A stretch of DNA of 34,880 bases from S012-109 sp964425105. GTDB taxonomy: Bacteria > Pseudomonadota > Gammaproteobacteria > SZUA-140. Below, one piece after another: positions 6,148 to 15,065 of the stretch. Every line of letters starts with the position of its first letter. Positions within the stretch are counted from its first letter, which is position 1. Under the pieces are notes generated by a model. It did not search any database and was not told where the DNA came from. It was given only the letters and a program-made list of their open reading frames with translations. The position numbers were made by a program, and so were the translations under genes. Where the stretch lies: assembly GCA_964425105.1 (NCBI GenBank), contig CAYRLE010000021.1, positions 1 through 34,880 on the forward strand. Direction: 5' to 3'.

Positions 6148-8640
6148 ATTCCGTCGCGCCAGCTGGATCTTTACCGGCCGGGTCTGCCAGATCTCCTCGG
6201 CGTACTCGCGGATGGTGCGGTCGCTGGAGAAGGGGCCCATGGCGGCGGTGTTGAGCACCGCCCGCCGGTTCCATTCCTCCTGATCCGCATAGAGGGCCGC
6301 CACCTGATCCTGGCACTCGATGAAGCTGCGGTAATCGGCCAGCACCATGTAGCTGTCGCCGCCATCGGTGAGGGAATGGATCAGGCCACGGTAGAGATCC
6401 GGCTGCTCCGGTGAAAAGAAGCCGTTGCCGATCATGTCCAGGGCCTGCCGCAGTTCGGCGTCGCCATGGTAATAGTCCCAGGGATTGTAGCCGTTCCAGC
6501 GCAACTCCCGCACCGCCTCGGTGGTGAGGCCGAAGATGAAGATGTTGTCCTGCCCCACGGCGTCGCGGATCTCGATGTTGGCGCCGTCCAGGGTGCCGAT
6601 GGTCAGCGCGCCGTTGAGGGCCAGCTTCATGTTGCCGGTGCCCGAGGCCTCGGTGCCGGCGGTGGAGATCTGCGCCGAGAGTTCGGCAGCCGGAATGATG
6701 TCGCTGGCAGTGGAGACGTCATAGTTGGGTATGAAGACCACCTTGAGGCGCTCGCCCACTGCGGGATCGTTGTTGACGATGTCCGCCACGTCGTTGATGA
6801 GCTTGATGATCAGCTTGGCGATGGCATAGCCGGGCGCCGCCTTGCCGGCGAAGATCACGGTGCGCGGGACAGCGGCCTCGCCCCGGCCGCTGCGCAGGCG
6901 GTTGTAGAGGGTGACCACGTGAAGCAGGTTGAGCAGCTGGCGCTTGTATTCGTGAATGCGCTTGATATGGACGTCGAACATGGACTCCCCATTGACCTCG
7001 ATGCCCAGGTGCTGGTGGATGAGGGCGGCCAGGCGCTGTTTGTTGTCCTGCTTGATGGCGCGGAAGGCGCTGCGGAAGGCTCCGTCGTCCGCCAGCGGGG
7101 CAAGGCGCTGCAGCTGGTCCAGATCGGTGACCCAGTCCTTGCCGATGTGTTCGCTGATCAATGCCGACAGCCCGGGATTGACATGATGCAACCAGCGCCG
7201 CGGGGTGATGCCGTTGGTCTTGTTGATGATCTTGCCGGGATAGAAGCGGTCGAAATCGGCGAAGATGGTCTCCTTCATCAGATGAGTATGAAGCTTGGCC
7301 ACGCCGTTGACCTTGTGGCTGCCGACGATGGCCAGGTGGGCCATGCGCACCCGCGACTCGCCTTCGTCGTCGATGATGGAGAGGCGGCGCAGCAGGTCGG
7401 GATTGCCGGGATGGTGGTGCATCACGTCCTTGAGGAAACGCCGGTTGATCTCATAGATGATCTGCAGGTGGCGCGGCAGGACCTTCTGCAGCAGGTTCAC
7501 CGGCCAGGTCTCAAGGGCCTCGGGCATCAGGGTGTGGTTGGTATAGGCGAAGGTGCGGTTGGTAATGGACCAGGCCTGCTCCCAACCCAGCTTTTCCTCA
7601 TCCAGCAGGATGCGCATCAGTTCGGCGATGGCGATGGCGGGATGGGTGTCATTGAGCTGGATGGCCACTTTATCCGGCAACTCGTTGAAATCCGGGTGAT
7701 ATTTTCTGAAGCGGTAGAGGATGTCGCGCAACGAGGCGCAGACGAAGAAATACTGCTGCTTGAGGCGCAACTCCTTGCCCATGCAGGTGGTGTCGTCGGG
7801 ATAGAGTACCTTGGAGATGTTCTCCGACTGGGTTTCCGCCTCCACCGCCTTGATGTAGTTGCCCTCGTTGAAATACTTGAGATCGAAGTCCCGCGACGAC
7901 TTGGCAGACCACAGGCGCATGTTGTTCACGGTGTTGCTGCGGAAGCCGGGAATGGGGGTGTCGTAGGCCATGGCGATCACCTCGTCGGTGTCGATCCAGT
8001 GATAATGGAGACGCCCCGAATCGTCGGGATATTCCACCACCCGGCCGTTGAACTTGACGGGATAGATTACCTCTGCACGGGGGAATTCCCAGGGATTGCC
8101 ATAGCGCAGCCAGTTGTCCGGGTGCTCCACCTGGCGGCCGTTCTCCAGGCGCTGGGTGAACATGCCATACTCATAGCGAATGCCGTAACCGTAACCGGGA
8201 ATGCCCAGGGTGGCCATGGAGTCCAGGAAGCAGGCCGCCAGCCGGCCCAGGCCGCCATTGCCCAGGGCGGCATCGGGCTCCATTTCGCAGATCTGTTCCA
8301 GATCGAGACCGGCGTCATGGAAGGCGCTGGCCACTTCGTCGTAGATTCCCATGTTGAGCAGGCTGTTCATGAGGGTGCGGCCGATGAGGAATTCCATTGA
8401 CAGGTAATAGACCCGCTTGGCATCCTCCCGGTAGTAGCTGCGCATGGTTTCCATCCACCTTTCCATCAGCCGGTCGCGCACCAGATAGGCGGCGACATGA
8501 AACCAATCGCGCTCGGTTGCCGTGTATAGATCTTTGCCCACCATGTATTCCAGGCGGTTGGCCATGGAGCGTTTGATGGATTCCACGTCCATTCCCAGAT
8601 AATCGTGCTTGAAAGACTGCATCTTGCGACTCTTGTCCAC
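6141..8640 (-). CDS. glgP: Glycogen/alpha-glucan phosphorylase (3' end lost in gap)
   Basis: A GT35 phosphorylase that releases glucose-1-phosphate from glycogen or maltodextrin with pyridoxal phosphate. About 833 residues are visible. DAALGNGGLGRLAACFLDSMA (about 123-143), IQLNDTHPAIAIAELMR and KRIHEYKRQLLN are all family-typical. The PLP lysine lies in EASGTGNMKLALNGALTIG (Lys at about 672). The visible end (SDRTIREYAEEIW...) matches the usual C-terminus, so only a few residues are missing. A GTG at 8638-8640 is preferred because GGGAGGAG lies about 6 bases upstream; an in-frame GTG at 8644-8646 overlaps that site, and the ATG at 8620-8622 lacks one. It stands alone: no other glg gene is in the window. 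Confidence 0.97.
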
Positions 8641-8762
8641 CTTCACTCCTCCCGTCCTTTGTAACAGGGATTGTTTTGTACAAAGATTTAGTGTTCCATG
8701 GGGTTATCGACAATTATTAACATGACTGTTGGATAATGATATATAAATCGCCATGATACTTA

Positions 8763-8768
8763 TATAAT
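8763..8768 (+). promoter_or_regulatory. Putative -10 element for the gsp operon
   Basis: A perfect TATAAT lies in an AT-rich patch (8734-8772) of the 189-base divergent spacer between glgP and gspD. The -35 position (TATATA at 8740-8745, 17-base spacer) matches only 3 of 6 consensus bases. A start near 8775 would give a leader of about 55 bases. The -10 is convincing but the promoter as a whole is tentative. Confidence 0.35.
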
Positions 8769-8829
8769 ATGGCACCTGTCTTGCAAGGTACCGCGGGCAT
8801 CGGCAGGGGACAATCCAATCGATAAGGAC

Positions 8830-10869
8830 ATGTTGCTGAACCACAATTCGACAGCGACGGGGCTGCTCTCCGCCGCCATGCAGCCGCCTGCGGCCAGCGG
8901 CAAGGCTCCCCTATGCGCCATACTCCTGCTGCTGGCCCTGTTCATCGCCCCACAGCTGGCGGCCCAACCCGTCACCTTGAACCTCAAGGACGCCAACATC
9001 GGCGCCGTCATCAGTACCATCTCCGAGATCACCGGCAAGAATTTCATCGTCGACCCCCGCGTCAAAGGCAAGGTGACCATCATCTCCTCACGGCCCATGG
9101 AAAAGGACGAGCTCTATCAGGTCTTCCTCTCCGTGCTCGACGTGCATGGCTTCGCGGCCATCCCCAGCGGCAGCGTCATCAAGATCGTGCCCGATGCCAG
9201 CGCCAAGCAGGATGCCCTGCCGGTGGCGGATGCCAGCCGCCCGGGGCACGGCGATGAGGTGGTCACCCGGGTCATCGAGTTGTCCCATGTCTCGGCCTCG
9301 CAGCTGGTTCCCATCCTGCGGCCCCTGGTCCCGCAGCAGGGGCACTTGGCCGCCTACGTGCCCAGCAACATCCTGATCATCTCCGACCGCGCCGCCAACA
9401 TCGAGCGCCTGCTCAAGATCATCCGGCGCATCGATGTCCCCAGCAGCAATGAGATCGAGATCATCCGCCTGGAACATGCCTCCGCCAGCGAAGTGGTACG
9501 GGTCCTCAATACCCTGGAACAGCAGAACAGGGGCAAGAAGAGCACCCGCGGCGCGCCGGACACCCCGGTGCTGATTGCCGACGAGCGCACCAACAGCATC
9601 CTGGTGGGCGGCGGCAAGACCGGCCGCCTGCGTCTGAAGACCATCATCTCCCATCTCGACACCCCCCTGGCCCGGGAAGGCAATACCCGGGTGATCTACC
9701 TGCGCTATGCCCAGGCCAAGGACCTGGTGCCGGTGCTCACCGGCGTCAGCGCCAGCGTGGAACAACAGCAGAAAGGCAAGGCGGCAGGCAAGGCGGCGCA
9801 AAAGCTGCCGGTCAACATCCAGGCCGACGACAGCACCAACGCCCTGGTGATCACCGCACCGCCGGACATCTTCCGCTCCCTGCAGTCGGTGATCAAGCAG
9901 CTGGACGTGCGCCGCGCCCAGGTACTCATCGAGTCGGTGATTGCCGAGGTCTCCAATAACCTGAGCAATGAACTGGGTGTGGAGTGGATCGTCGACGGCA
10001 CCCAGAGCAGGGGCACCGCCCCCGTGGGCCTGGTAAACCTGGGCGGCGGCCTGGTGGACATCGTCACCTCCCTCATTGCCAAGCAGGTGCCCTCGGTGGG
10101 CCAGGGCCTGTCGGTGGGCGCCGGACGCTTCGAAGACGGCAAGACGCGCTTCGCAGTGCTGGTGCGCGCCCTGGAGGGCGACGGCAACACCAATGTGCTG
10201 TCCACCCCCACCCTGGTGACCCTGGACAACGAGGAGGCGGAAATCGTGGTGGGCCAGGAAGTGCCCTTCGTCACCGGCTCCTTCACCACCACCGGCACCG
10301 CCAGCAACCCAACCAACCCCTTCCAGACCATTCAGCGCAAGAACGTCGGCCTGACCCTCAAGGTCAAACCCCAGATCAACGAGGGCAATGCCATAAAACT
10401 GGATATCGAACAGCAAGTTGACAGCCTCAACGCATCATCCATCGCAGTCGACCTGATCACCAACACGCGCTCCATCAAGACCAGCGTGCTGGTGGAGGAC
10501 GGGCAGATCATCGTCCTCGGCGGCCTCATCAGCGACAACCTCAAGGAAACGGTCAACAAGACGCCGTTGCTCAGCAATATCCCGCTGCTGGGGGGGCTGT
10601 TCACGCGCCGCTCCACCACCAAGGAAAAGACCAATATGATGGTCTTCATTCACCCCACCATCATCCGCGATGCCGCCCTGGCCCGGGACGTGACCAGCCT
10701 CAAATATAATTACATGCGCGCCCGCCAGCTGGAGGTGCGGGCCAAGGACCATCTGTTCCTGGACGATGACGAGGTGCCGGTGACCCGGCCCCTCGATGAA
10801 CTGCTGGCCGTGCCACCTCGCCTGCAGGCCACGCCCGGCGATGAGGCGGCCCCACCCGGACAGCCATGA
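8830..10869 (+). CDS. gspD: Type II secretion outer-membrane secretin GspD
   Basis: GspD forms the multimeric outer-membrane channel through which folded exoproteins leave. The product has 679 residues. A long N-terminus (hydrophobic core about 28-43, ending APQLAA) gives a signal peptide cleaved near residue 46. The N0 domain follows (VTLNLKDANIGAVISTISEITGKNF), then N1-N3 repeats (THVSASQLVPILRPLVP-like segments) and the C-terminal secretin domain, with VGQEVPFVTGSF and VLVEDGQIIVLGGLISD. The ATG at 8830 is close behind TAAGGA; an internal ATG at 8878 would give a signal peptide of more usual length. It overlaps gspE by 4 bases (ATGA). No S-domain or pilotin gene is evident. Confidence 0.98.
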   Translation: MLLNHNSTATGLLSAAMQPPAASGKAPLCAILLLLALFIAPQLAAQPVTLNLKDANIGAVISTISEITGKNFIVDPRVKGKVTIISSRPMEKDELYQVFLSVLDVHGFAAIPSGSVIKIVPDASAKQDALPVADASRPGHGDEVVTRVIELSHVSASQLVPILRPLVPQQGHLAAYVPSNILIISDRAANIERLLKIIRRIDVPSSNEIEIIRLEHASASEVVRVLNTLEQQNRGKKSTRGAPDTPVLIADERTNSILVGGGKTGRLRLKTIISHLDTPLAREGNTRVIYLRYAQAKDLVPVLTGVSASVEQQQKGKAAGKAAQKLPVNIQADDSTNALVITAPPDIFRSLQSVIKQLDVRRAQVLIESVIAEVSNNLSNELGVEWIVDGTQSRGTAPVGLVNLGGGLVDIVTSLIAKQVPSVGQGLSVGAGRFEDGKTRFAVLVRALEGDGNTNVLSTPTLVTLDNEEAEIVVGQEVPFVTGSFTTTGTASNPTNPFQTIQRKNVGLTLKVKPQINEGNAIKLDIEQQVDSLNASSIAVDLITNTRSIKTSVLVEDGQIIVLGGLISDNLKETVNKTPLLSNIPLLGGLFTRRSTTKEKTNMMVFIHPTIIRDAALARDVTSLKYNYMRARQLEVRAKDHLFLDDDEVPVTRPLDELLAVPPRLQATPGDEAAPPGQP

Positions 10870-12407
10870 ATCTAGAACAGGCATACGAGCAACTCGACAC
10901 GCCACTGCTGGCGGAAAATGACGAGGCCCTGGCGCAGGAAGCGACGGAAAAGCGCCTGCCCTTCGCCTTTGCCAAGCGCCATGGCGTACTGGTCACGGAC
11001 ATAGAAGACGGCCGCGCCCAGGCCCTGTGCCGGCCCGGTGTCAGCGCCCCCACACTGGCCGAGGTGCGCCGCTACCTGGGCCTGCCCCTGCAGGTAACCA
11101 TGGTCAGCGCGGAGGAATTCGACAGCCTGCTGCAGAAATCCTACGAGGACCGCTCCTCCCAGGCCATGCAGCTGGTGGGCGACGAACTGGACCTGTCGCG
11201 CATCGCCCAGGAGATGCCGGAGCCGGAAGACCTGCTGGAGAGCGAGGACGACGCCCCCATCATCCGCCTCATCAACGCCCTGCTCACCGAGGCGGTGAAG
11301 GAGAATGCCTCGGACATCCACATCGAACCCTACGAGAACCGCCTGGTGGTGCGCTTCCGGGTGGACGGCGTACTGCGCGAGGTGCTGGAACCGGACCGGG
11401 TGCTGGCCCCCATCCTGGTCTCCCGCATCAAGGTGATGGCCAAGCTGGACATCGCCGAGAAGCGCCTGCCCCAGGACGGCCGCATCTCCCTGAAGATCGC
11501 CGGGCGCGCCGTGGACGTGCGCGTCTCCACCCTGCCCTCGGCCCACGGCGAGCGCGTGGTGCTGCGCCTGCTGGACAAGCAGGCCGGGCGCCTGGACCTG
11601 AAGCAGCTGGGCATGGCGCCGCGCGACCTGGAGACCATCGACCGCATCATCCACCGCCCCCACGGCATCATCCTGGTGACCGGCCCCACGGGCTCCGGCA
11701 AGACCACCTCCCTGTACGCCATGCTCACGGTCCTCAACGACAAGCAGGCCAACATCATGACCGTGGAGGACCCCATCGAATACCACATCGACGGCATCAG
11801 CCAGACCCAGGTGCAGAGCAAGATCGACATGTCCTTCGCCCGCGGCCTGCGCGCCATCCTGCGCCAGGATCCGGACATCGTCATGGTGGGCGAGATCCGC
11901 GACCTGGAGACGGCGGAGATCGCCGTGCAGGCCAGTCTCACCGGCCACCTGGTGCTCTCCACCCTGCATACCAACACCGCCATTGGCGCCGTGATGCGCC
12001 TGCGCGACATGGGCGTGGAACCTTTTCTGCTCGCCTCCAGTCTTATAGGTATACTGGCACAGCGCCTGGTGCGCCTGCTCTGCAGCCACTGCAAGACACC
12101 CTACGACGCCAGCCCCAGCGAACGCGAGGCGCTGGGCGCCTCTGCCGACGAGACCATCACCCTCTATCACAGCGTGGGCTGCAAGGCCTGCAACTACACC
12201 GGCTACCGCGGCCGCACCGCCATCTTCGAACTGATCGAGATCGACGAAAAGATACGCACCATGATCCACGACGGACGATCGGAACAGGAAATGGAAAGCT
12301 ACGCCCGCAGCAAGGGCCCGAGCATCTACCAGGACGGGGTGCGCCGCGTACTGGCCGGCGACACCACCCTGGAGGAAGTGCTGCGCGTCACCCATGAGGT
12401 ATCCTGA
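10866..12407 (+). CDS. gspE: Type II secretion ATPase GspE
   Basis: The cytoplasmic hexameric ATPase that powers pseudopilus assembly. The 513-residue length is typical. The N-terminal domain (1-130) binds GspL in known systems. The ATPase core has Walker A GPTGSGKTTS (from residue 273), an Asp box (TVEDPIEYHIDGISQTQV), Walker B (LRQDPDIVMVGEIRDLETA) and a His box (TGHLVLSTLHTN). A tetracysteine zinc site is visible as CSHC (about 405-408) and CKAC (about 439-442), a feature of GspE over most PilB-like relatives. It overlaps gspD by 4 bases and precedes gspF by 9. All catalytic motifs are intact. Confidence 0.98.
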   Translation: MNLEQAYEQLDTPLLAENDEALAQEATEKRLPFAFAKRHGVLVTDIEDGRAQALCRPGVSAPTLAEVRRYLGLPLQVTMVSAEEFDSLLQKSYEDRSSQAMQLVGDELDLSRIAQEMPEPEDLLESEDDAPIIRLINALLTEAVKENASDIHIEPYENRLVVRFRVDGVLREVLEPDRVLAPILVSRIKVMAKLDIAEKRLPQDGRISLKIAGRAVDVRVSTLPSAHGERVVLRLLDKQAGRLDLKQLGMAPRDLETIDRIIHRPHGIILVTGPTGSGKTTSLYAMLTVLNDKQANIMTVEDPIEYHIDGISQTQVQSKIDMSFARGLRAILRQDPDIVMVGEIRDLETAEIAVQASLTGHLVLSTLHTNTAIGAVMRLRDMGVEPFLLASSLIGILAQRLVRLLCSHCKTPYDASPSEREALGASADETITLYHSVGCKACNYTGYRGRTAIFELIEIDEKIRTMIHDGRSEQEMESYARSKGPSIYQDGVRRVLAGDTTLEEVLRVTHEVS

Positions 12408-12416
12408 GTAGTACCC

Positions 12417-13634
12417 ATGGGTGCCTTTGAATTCACCGCACTGGACGCCAAGGGCAAGGAGCGCAAGGGCGTCCTGGAAGGCGATGCACCGCGCCAGATC
12501 CGCCAGCAGCTGCGGGAGCGGGGCTGGGTGCCCATCTCGGTGGCGGAGATCAACCAGGCGCAGCAGGAAGGGTCGCGGCGCCTGTTCGGCTTCCGCCAGG
12601 GCATCAACGCCACCGAACTGGCCCTGATCACGCGCCAGTTCGCCACCCTGGTGCGTTCCGGACTGCCCATCGAGGAGGCCCTGCGGGCAGTCTCCCAGCA
12701 GTGCGAGAAGACGCGCCTCAAGAACCTGCTGCTGGCGGTGCGCTCACGGGTCATGGAGGGCCATCCCCTGGCGGTGGCCCTGGCCGACTTTCCGCGGGTG
12801 TTCTCCGACCTCTACCGGGCCACCATCTCCGCCGGCGAGCAGTCCGGACATCTGGATCAGGTGCTGGAGCGGCTGGCGGACTACACAGAGAGCCGCCAGG
12901 CCCTGCGCGACAAGATCGTCCAGGCCCTGATCTATCCCATCCTGGTGGTCACCGTGGCCATCCTGGTGGTGGCCGGGCTGATGACCTACGTGGTGCCGCA
13001 GATCATCCAGGTGTTCGAGAACATGGGACAGGAACTGCCGCCCCTGACCCGGGGACTGATTGCGGTCAGCGACTTTACCCGCGACAGCGGCCCCTGGCTG
13101 GCGGCGCTGCTGGTGGCCGTATTCTTCGGGCTGCGCCTGCTGTTGCGGCGCCCCGGCCCGAAACGGCGCTTTCACCGCCTGCTGCTGGCGGTGCCCCTGA
13201 TCCGTCACCTGGTGCGGGGCCTGAACGCGGCGCGCTTCGCGCGCACCCTGAGCATTCTCAACGCCAGCGGGGTGCCGGTACTGGAGGCCCTGCGCATCTC
13301 CGCCCAGGTGGTGACCAACCTGCCCATGCACGACGCGGTGGAATCTGCGGCGCGCCAGGTGCGGGAAGGCACCAGCCTGCACCGCGCCCTGGAGCGCAGC
13401 GGCTATTTCCCGCCCATGACCATCCACCTCATCGCCAGCGGCGAGACCAGCGGCCAGCTGGAGGTGATGCTGGAGCGGGCGGCCAACAGCCAGGAGCGGG
13501 AGCTGGAATCCCTGATGCAGACCATGCTGGGGCTGTTCGGCCCCCTGGTGATCCTGGTCATGGGCGGCATCGTGCTGGTGATCATCCTGGCCATGCTGCT
13601 GCCTATTATTAACCTCAATCAACTGGTAATCTAG
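12417..13634 (+). CDS. gspF: Type II secretion inner-membrane platform protein GspF
   Basis: GspF is the polytopic inner-membrane platform protein that contacts GspE and GspL. The 405-residue product has the two repeated cytoplasmic GspF domains (about 68-190 and 270-390). Each contains the pattern of Arg-Gln/Ala-Arg-Phe followed by a Ser-Gly turn (TRQFATLVRSGLPIEEAL and NAARFARTLSILNASGVPVLEAL). Membrane segments are at about 172-192, 220-240 and 375-398. The first residues (MGAFEFTALDAKGKERKGVLEGD) match the family N-terminus. It sits 9 bases after gspE and 11 bases before gspG. Confidence 0.98.
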   Translation: MGAFEFTALDAKGKERKGVLEGDAPRQIRQQLRERGWVPISVAEINQAQQEGSRRLFGFRQGINATELALITRQFATLVRSGLPIEEALRAVSQQCEKTRLKNLLLAVRSRVMEGHPLAVALADFPRVFSDLYRATISAGEQSGHLDQVLERLADYTESRQALRDKIVQALIYPILVVTVAILVVAGLMTYVVPQIIQVFENMGQELPPLTRGLIAVSDFTRDSGPWLAALLVAVFFGLRLLLRRPGPKRRFHRLLLAVPLIRHLVRGLNAARFARTLSILNASGVPVLEALRISAQVVTNLPMHDAVESAARQVREGTSLHRALERSGYFPPMTIHLIASGETSGQLEVMLERAANSQERELESLMQTMLGLFGPLVILVMGGIVLVIILAMLLPIINLNQLVI

Positions 13635-13645
13635 AGTAAGGAACC

Positions 13646-14062
13646 ATGCATACTATGAAAATCATCAAACGCCCCCCGCTTCATCAGCGCGGCTTCACGC
13701 TCATCGAGGTCCTGGTGGTGGTGGTCATCCTGGGCATCCTGGCGGCCATCATCGTGCCCAACATCATGGACAAACCGGCGGCCGCCAAGATCACCAAGGC
13801 GAAGGCAGACGTCCGCGCCATCGAAAGCGCCATGAACATGTACAAGCTGGACAATCACGTCTATCCCAGCACCGACGAAGGCATCGAGGCCCTGGTGCCC
13901 GAGTATCTGCCGCGCATCCCCAAGGACCCCTGGGACCAGCCCTATCAGTACCTGAATCCCGGCACCCACGGCACCATCGACATCTACACCCTGGGACGCG
14001 ACGGCCAGCCAGGTGGCGAAGGGGAAGATGCCGACCTGGGCAACTGGAACCTCGACCAATAA
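13646..14062 (+). CDS. gspG: Type II secretion major pseudopilin GspG
   Basis: GspG is the main subunit of the periplasmic pseudopilus. The 138-residue precursor has a leader ending HQRG, then the processed N-terminus FTLIEVLVVVVILGILAAIIVP, with Glu at +5. The globular part contains the typical YKLDNHVYPSTDEGIEAL and PWDQPYQYLNPGTHGTIDIYTLGRDG segments. The calcium-site tail is GEDADLGNWN. TAAGGA lies 4 bases upstream of the ATG at 13646. It is followed by gspH, whose reading frame probably overlaps its end. Length, motif and calcium loop together make this the major pseudopilin, not a type IV pilin. Confidence 0.98.
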   Translation: MHTMKIIKRPPLHQRGFTLIEVLVVVVILGILAAIIVPNIMDKPAAAKITKAKADVRAIESAMNMYKLDNHVYPSTDEGIEALVPEYLPRIPKDPWDQPYQYLNPGTHGTIDIYTLGRDGQPGGEGEDADLGNWNLDQ

Positions 14063-14621
14063 CGGCGCCGCGGTGACGCCGCTCCGCCCAGTCCGCCCCG
14101 CCTTCAGCCCCCGCCCCGCCGCCAGACCAGCCAGCCGGGGCTTCACCCTGTTGGAACTGCTGGTGGTGGTGCTGATCATCGGCATCACCCTGGGCCTGGT
14201 GGTGCCGTCCCTGAATCCCGACCGGGAGCGCGGCCTGGACGAGGAGAGCCGGCGCCTGGTTGCCCTGATCCGCCTCAGCGCCGAGGAGGCCGTGCTCCAG
14301 GGCCGGGAATATGCCGTGGAGTTGGCCCCCGATGGTTACCGTTTCCTGGTCCTGGAGGGGAACAAGGAGGGAAACAAATGGCTGCCCCTTCAGGATGATT
14401 TGCTCCATCCCCGACAGCTGCCCGAGGGCCTCCGTCTGGAGGTCTTTTTCGAGGGCGAGCGCTTCGACTTCCTGCGCGCCGAGGAGGAAGAGAACCCGCG
14501 CCTCTATATCCTTTCCAGCGGCGAGATGACCCCCCTGGAGATCCTCCTCAGCAGCGCCGACAGCGAGCGCAACTACCGCATCGTGATCGACATCAACGGC
14601 AAGATCCGCATTGAGGGGTGA
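14028..14621 (+). CDS. gspH: Type II secretion minor pseudopilin GspH
   Basis: GspH is a minor pseudopilin that builds into the pseudopilus. The processed N-terminus is RG-FTLLELLVVVLIIGITLG with Glu at +5. The rest has the GspH-like fold: EESRRLVALIRLSAEEAVLQGREYAVEL, then GYRFLVLEG and a C-terminal strand region ending NYRIVIDINGKIRIEG. The start is uncertain. GTG at 14013, ATG at 14028 and GTG at 14073 are all in frame, and the first two overlap gspG. All give a longer, Pro/Arg-rich leader than the usual 6-10 residues; 14073 gives the shortest (about 23 residues). I list the ATG. A heptad array separates it from gspI. Confidence 0.93.
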   Translation: MPTWATGTSTNNGAAVTPLRPVRPAFSPRPAARPASRGFTLLELLVVVLIIGITLGLVVPSLNPDRERGLDEESRRLVALIRLSAEEAVLQGREYAVELAPDGYRFLVLEGNKEGNKWLPLQDDLLHPRQLPEGLRLEVFFEGERFDFLRAEEEENPRLYILSSGEMTPLEILLSSADSERNYRIVIDINGKIRIEG

Positions 14622-14670
14622 GCCTGAACCATGACGCACATTTGGCTCAATGCATCGCCAAGCGTTGATT

Positions 14671-14698
14671 GTGAGGTGTGAGGCGTGAGGCGTGAGGA
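14671..14698 (+). repeat. Heptad array C (four GTGAGGN units) overlapping the gspI start
   Basis: Four perfect-period units GTGAGGT, GTGAGGC, GTGAGGC and GTGAGGA run from 14671 to 14698, with no inverted partner arm. Each unit supplies a GTG codon and a GAGG Shine-Dalgarno-like core. The GTG of the third unit (14685) is in frame with gspI, with a GAGG core about 8 bases upstream in an earlier unit. Confidence 0.85.
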
Positions 14699-15065
14699 GA
14701 AAGAGGGCGGTTTCACCCTGCTGGAGATCCTGGTGGCCCTGGCGGTGGTGGCCATCGCGCTGAGCGCGCTGATCGGCGAGACCAGCCGCAACCTGGAGAA
14801 CACCGCGCGTCTGCGCGACCATACCCTGGGCCACTGGGTGGCCATGAACGTGGTGGCCGAACAGCATGTCAGCGGCGACTGGCCCAGCGTCGGCGTGCGC
14901 AAGGGCAGCAGCCTGATGGCGGGCCGCGAATGGTACTGGACCCTGACGGTGACGTCCACCGCCGACAGCAATGTACGGCGCATGGACGTGGCGGTGTTTG
15001 CAGAACGGCGCCGCAAGAAGCAACTGGCCTCGCTCATCGCCTATATCGGCAGGCCCATGAAATGA
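14685..15065 (+). CDS. gspI: Type II secretion minor pseudopilin GspI
   Basis: GspI is a minor pseudopilin of the tip complex with GspJ and GspK. The 126-residue precursor has a short charged leader (MRREEKEGG), then FTLLEILVALAVVAIALSAL with Glu at +5. The globular domain contains the family-typical NTARLRDHTLGHWVAMNVVAEQ and GREWYWTLTVTST segments. The start is a GTG at 14685 inside a heptad array. The only upstream ATG in frame (14631) meets a TGA in the array after 16 codons. It overlaps gspJ by 4 bases (ATGA). The repeat therefore seems to have replaced or created the translation start. Confidence 0.95.
   Translation: MRREEKEGGFTLLEILVALAVVAIALSALIGETSRNLENTARLRDHTLGHWVAMNVVAEQHVSGDWPSVGVRKGSSLMAGREWYWTLTVTSTADSNVRRMDVAVFAERRRKKQLASLIAYIGRPMK

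Noticed and set aside
6466..8400. Long open frame (644 codons) on the plus strand opposite glgP
   Set aside because: It is antisense to a clear phosphorylase, with no ribosome-binding site and an Asp/Val/Gly/Leu-rich composition typical of GC-rich shadows.
8641..8829. CRP-binding site in the glgP-gspD spacer
   Set aside because: No TGTGA-N6-TCACA pattern is visible.
10872..12395. Open frame of 507 codons opposite gspE
   Set aside because: It mirrors gspE codon structure and has no recognisable motif.
14930..15061. Upstream extension of gspJ
   Set aside because: It lies inside gspI; a prepilin leader should be short, and the ATGA overlap at 15062 is the natural start.
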